Part shown: positions 31,717-32,784 of the stretch, in pieces
Layout of the letters: the number at the start of each line of letters is the position of its first letter
Position numbering within the stretch: the stretch's first letter is position 1
Made by a program: the position numbers and the translations under genes
The notes under the pieces: model-generated
Database searches by the model: none
What the model was told of the DNA's origin: nothing
The model's input: the letters and a program-made list of their open reading frames with translations, nothing else
Source: Candidatus Dojkabacteria bacterium
GTDB lineage: Bacteria > Patescibacteriota > Dojkabacteria > JAHIVN01
NCBI GenBank assembly: GCA_016932045.1
Contig: JAFGDO010000024.1
Coordinates: forward strand, 1 to 32,784
Length of the DNA: 32,784 bases
Reading direction: 5' to 3'

Positions 31717-31780
31717 TGAACTAGTTGATCTAATTGATTTGCCTAATTAATGTCATTAAATCATTTAATCAACTAGTTCA
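31717..31780 (-). repeat. Long inverted repeat in the 23S-5S spacer
   Basis: TGAACTAGTTGAT (31717-31729) pairs perfectly with ATCAACTAGTTCA (31768-31780), and the helix continues inward with a bulge. It is a likely processing stem of the rRNA precursor. Confidence 0.75.
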
Positions 31781-31826
31781 TTTCTCTTCTCTCTAAAAAC
31801 TGGATAGAAAACAGGGTTTATATCAT

Positions 31827-31859
31827 ACCTAAGTCTAAGACAATATCTTAGACCTAGGT
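31827..31859 (-). repeat. Second inverted repeat just after the 23S 3' end
   Basis: Fourteen-base arms (31827-31840 and 31846-31859) with one G-U pair in the minus-strand RNA enclose a five-base loop. Position suggests a processing site for the 23S 3' end. Confidence 0.7.
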
Positions 31860-31875
31860 AGATAAAACTAAGAAA

Positions 31876-32784
<909 letters not shown>

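Overview
The window is AT-rich bacterial chromosome, truncated inside a tRNA-Trp gene at the left end and inside a 23S rRNA gene at the right end. TGA is used as a normal stop, for example by the gene ending at 4536, so the standard bacterial code applies. Small genome-style gene packing, few Shine-Dalgarno sequences, a secE-nusG-rplKAJL cluster not followed by rpoBC, long nucleoside-diphosphate kinases and LysM/M23 and com genes suggest a Patescibacteria (candidate phyla radiation) member. That placement is inference; the partial 23S gene would settle it.

Layout. Positions 1-3710 (+ strand) hold tRNA-Trp, a tRNA 3'-half fragment, secE, nusG, rplK, rplA, an L10-type leader with a terminator/antiterminator switch, rplJ and rplL, closed by a strong hairpin. 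Positions 3720-9079 (+ strand) hold a tightly coupled five-gene cassette: a 7TM membrane protein, a RimK-like ATP-grasp ligase fused to a RimB-like retropepsin, a free-standing CphA-like ATP-grasp ligase, a RimK-family ligase, and a free-standing CphA-like Mur-ligase half. This is the most unusual part of the window and reads as a peptide/amide-ligase pathway at a membrane. Its end overlaps the convergent mreB gene. A PEGA-domain membrane-anchored protein (+ strand) follows.

From 11956 to the right end everything recognised is on the minus strand. In transcription order this is: 23S-5S rRNA, rpsA, clpC, radA, a structured 817-bp gap with a candidate small RNA, rho, a LysM-M23 endopeptidase, a GT-C-like membrane protein, tRNA-Ala(CGC), tRNA-Ala(GGC), a T-box-regulated leuS, a membrane-anchored cyclophilin, comEA, comEC (split into two overlapping frames at an A7 run), two ndk paralogues and tRNA-Arg(CCT).

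The genes cover translation (ribosomal proteins, S1, LeuRS, tRNAs, rRNA), transcription (NusG, Rho), proteostasis (ClpC, cyclophilin), DNA uptake and recombination (ComEA, ComEC, RadA), nucleotide balance (Ndk) and the envelope (MreB, M23, GT-C, ligase cassette). Regulation visible in the sequence includes several near-consensus -35/-10 promoters, a ribosomal-protein leader and a T-box.
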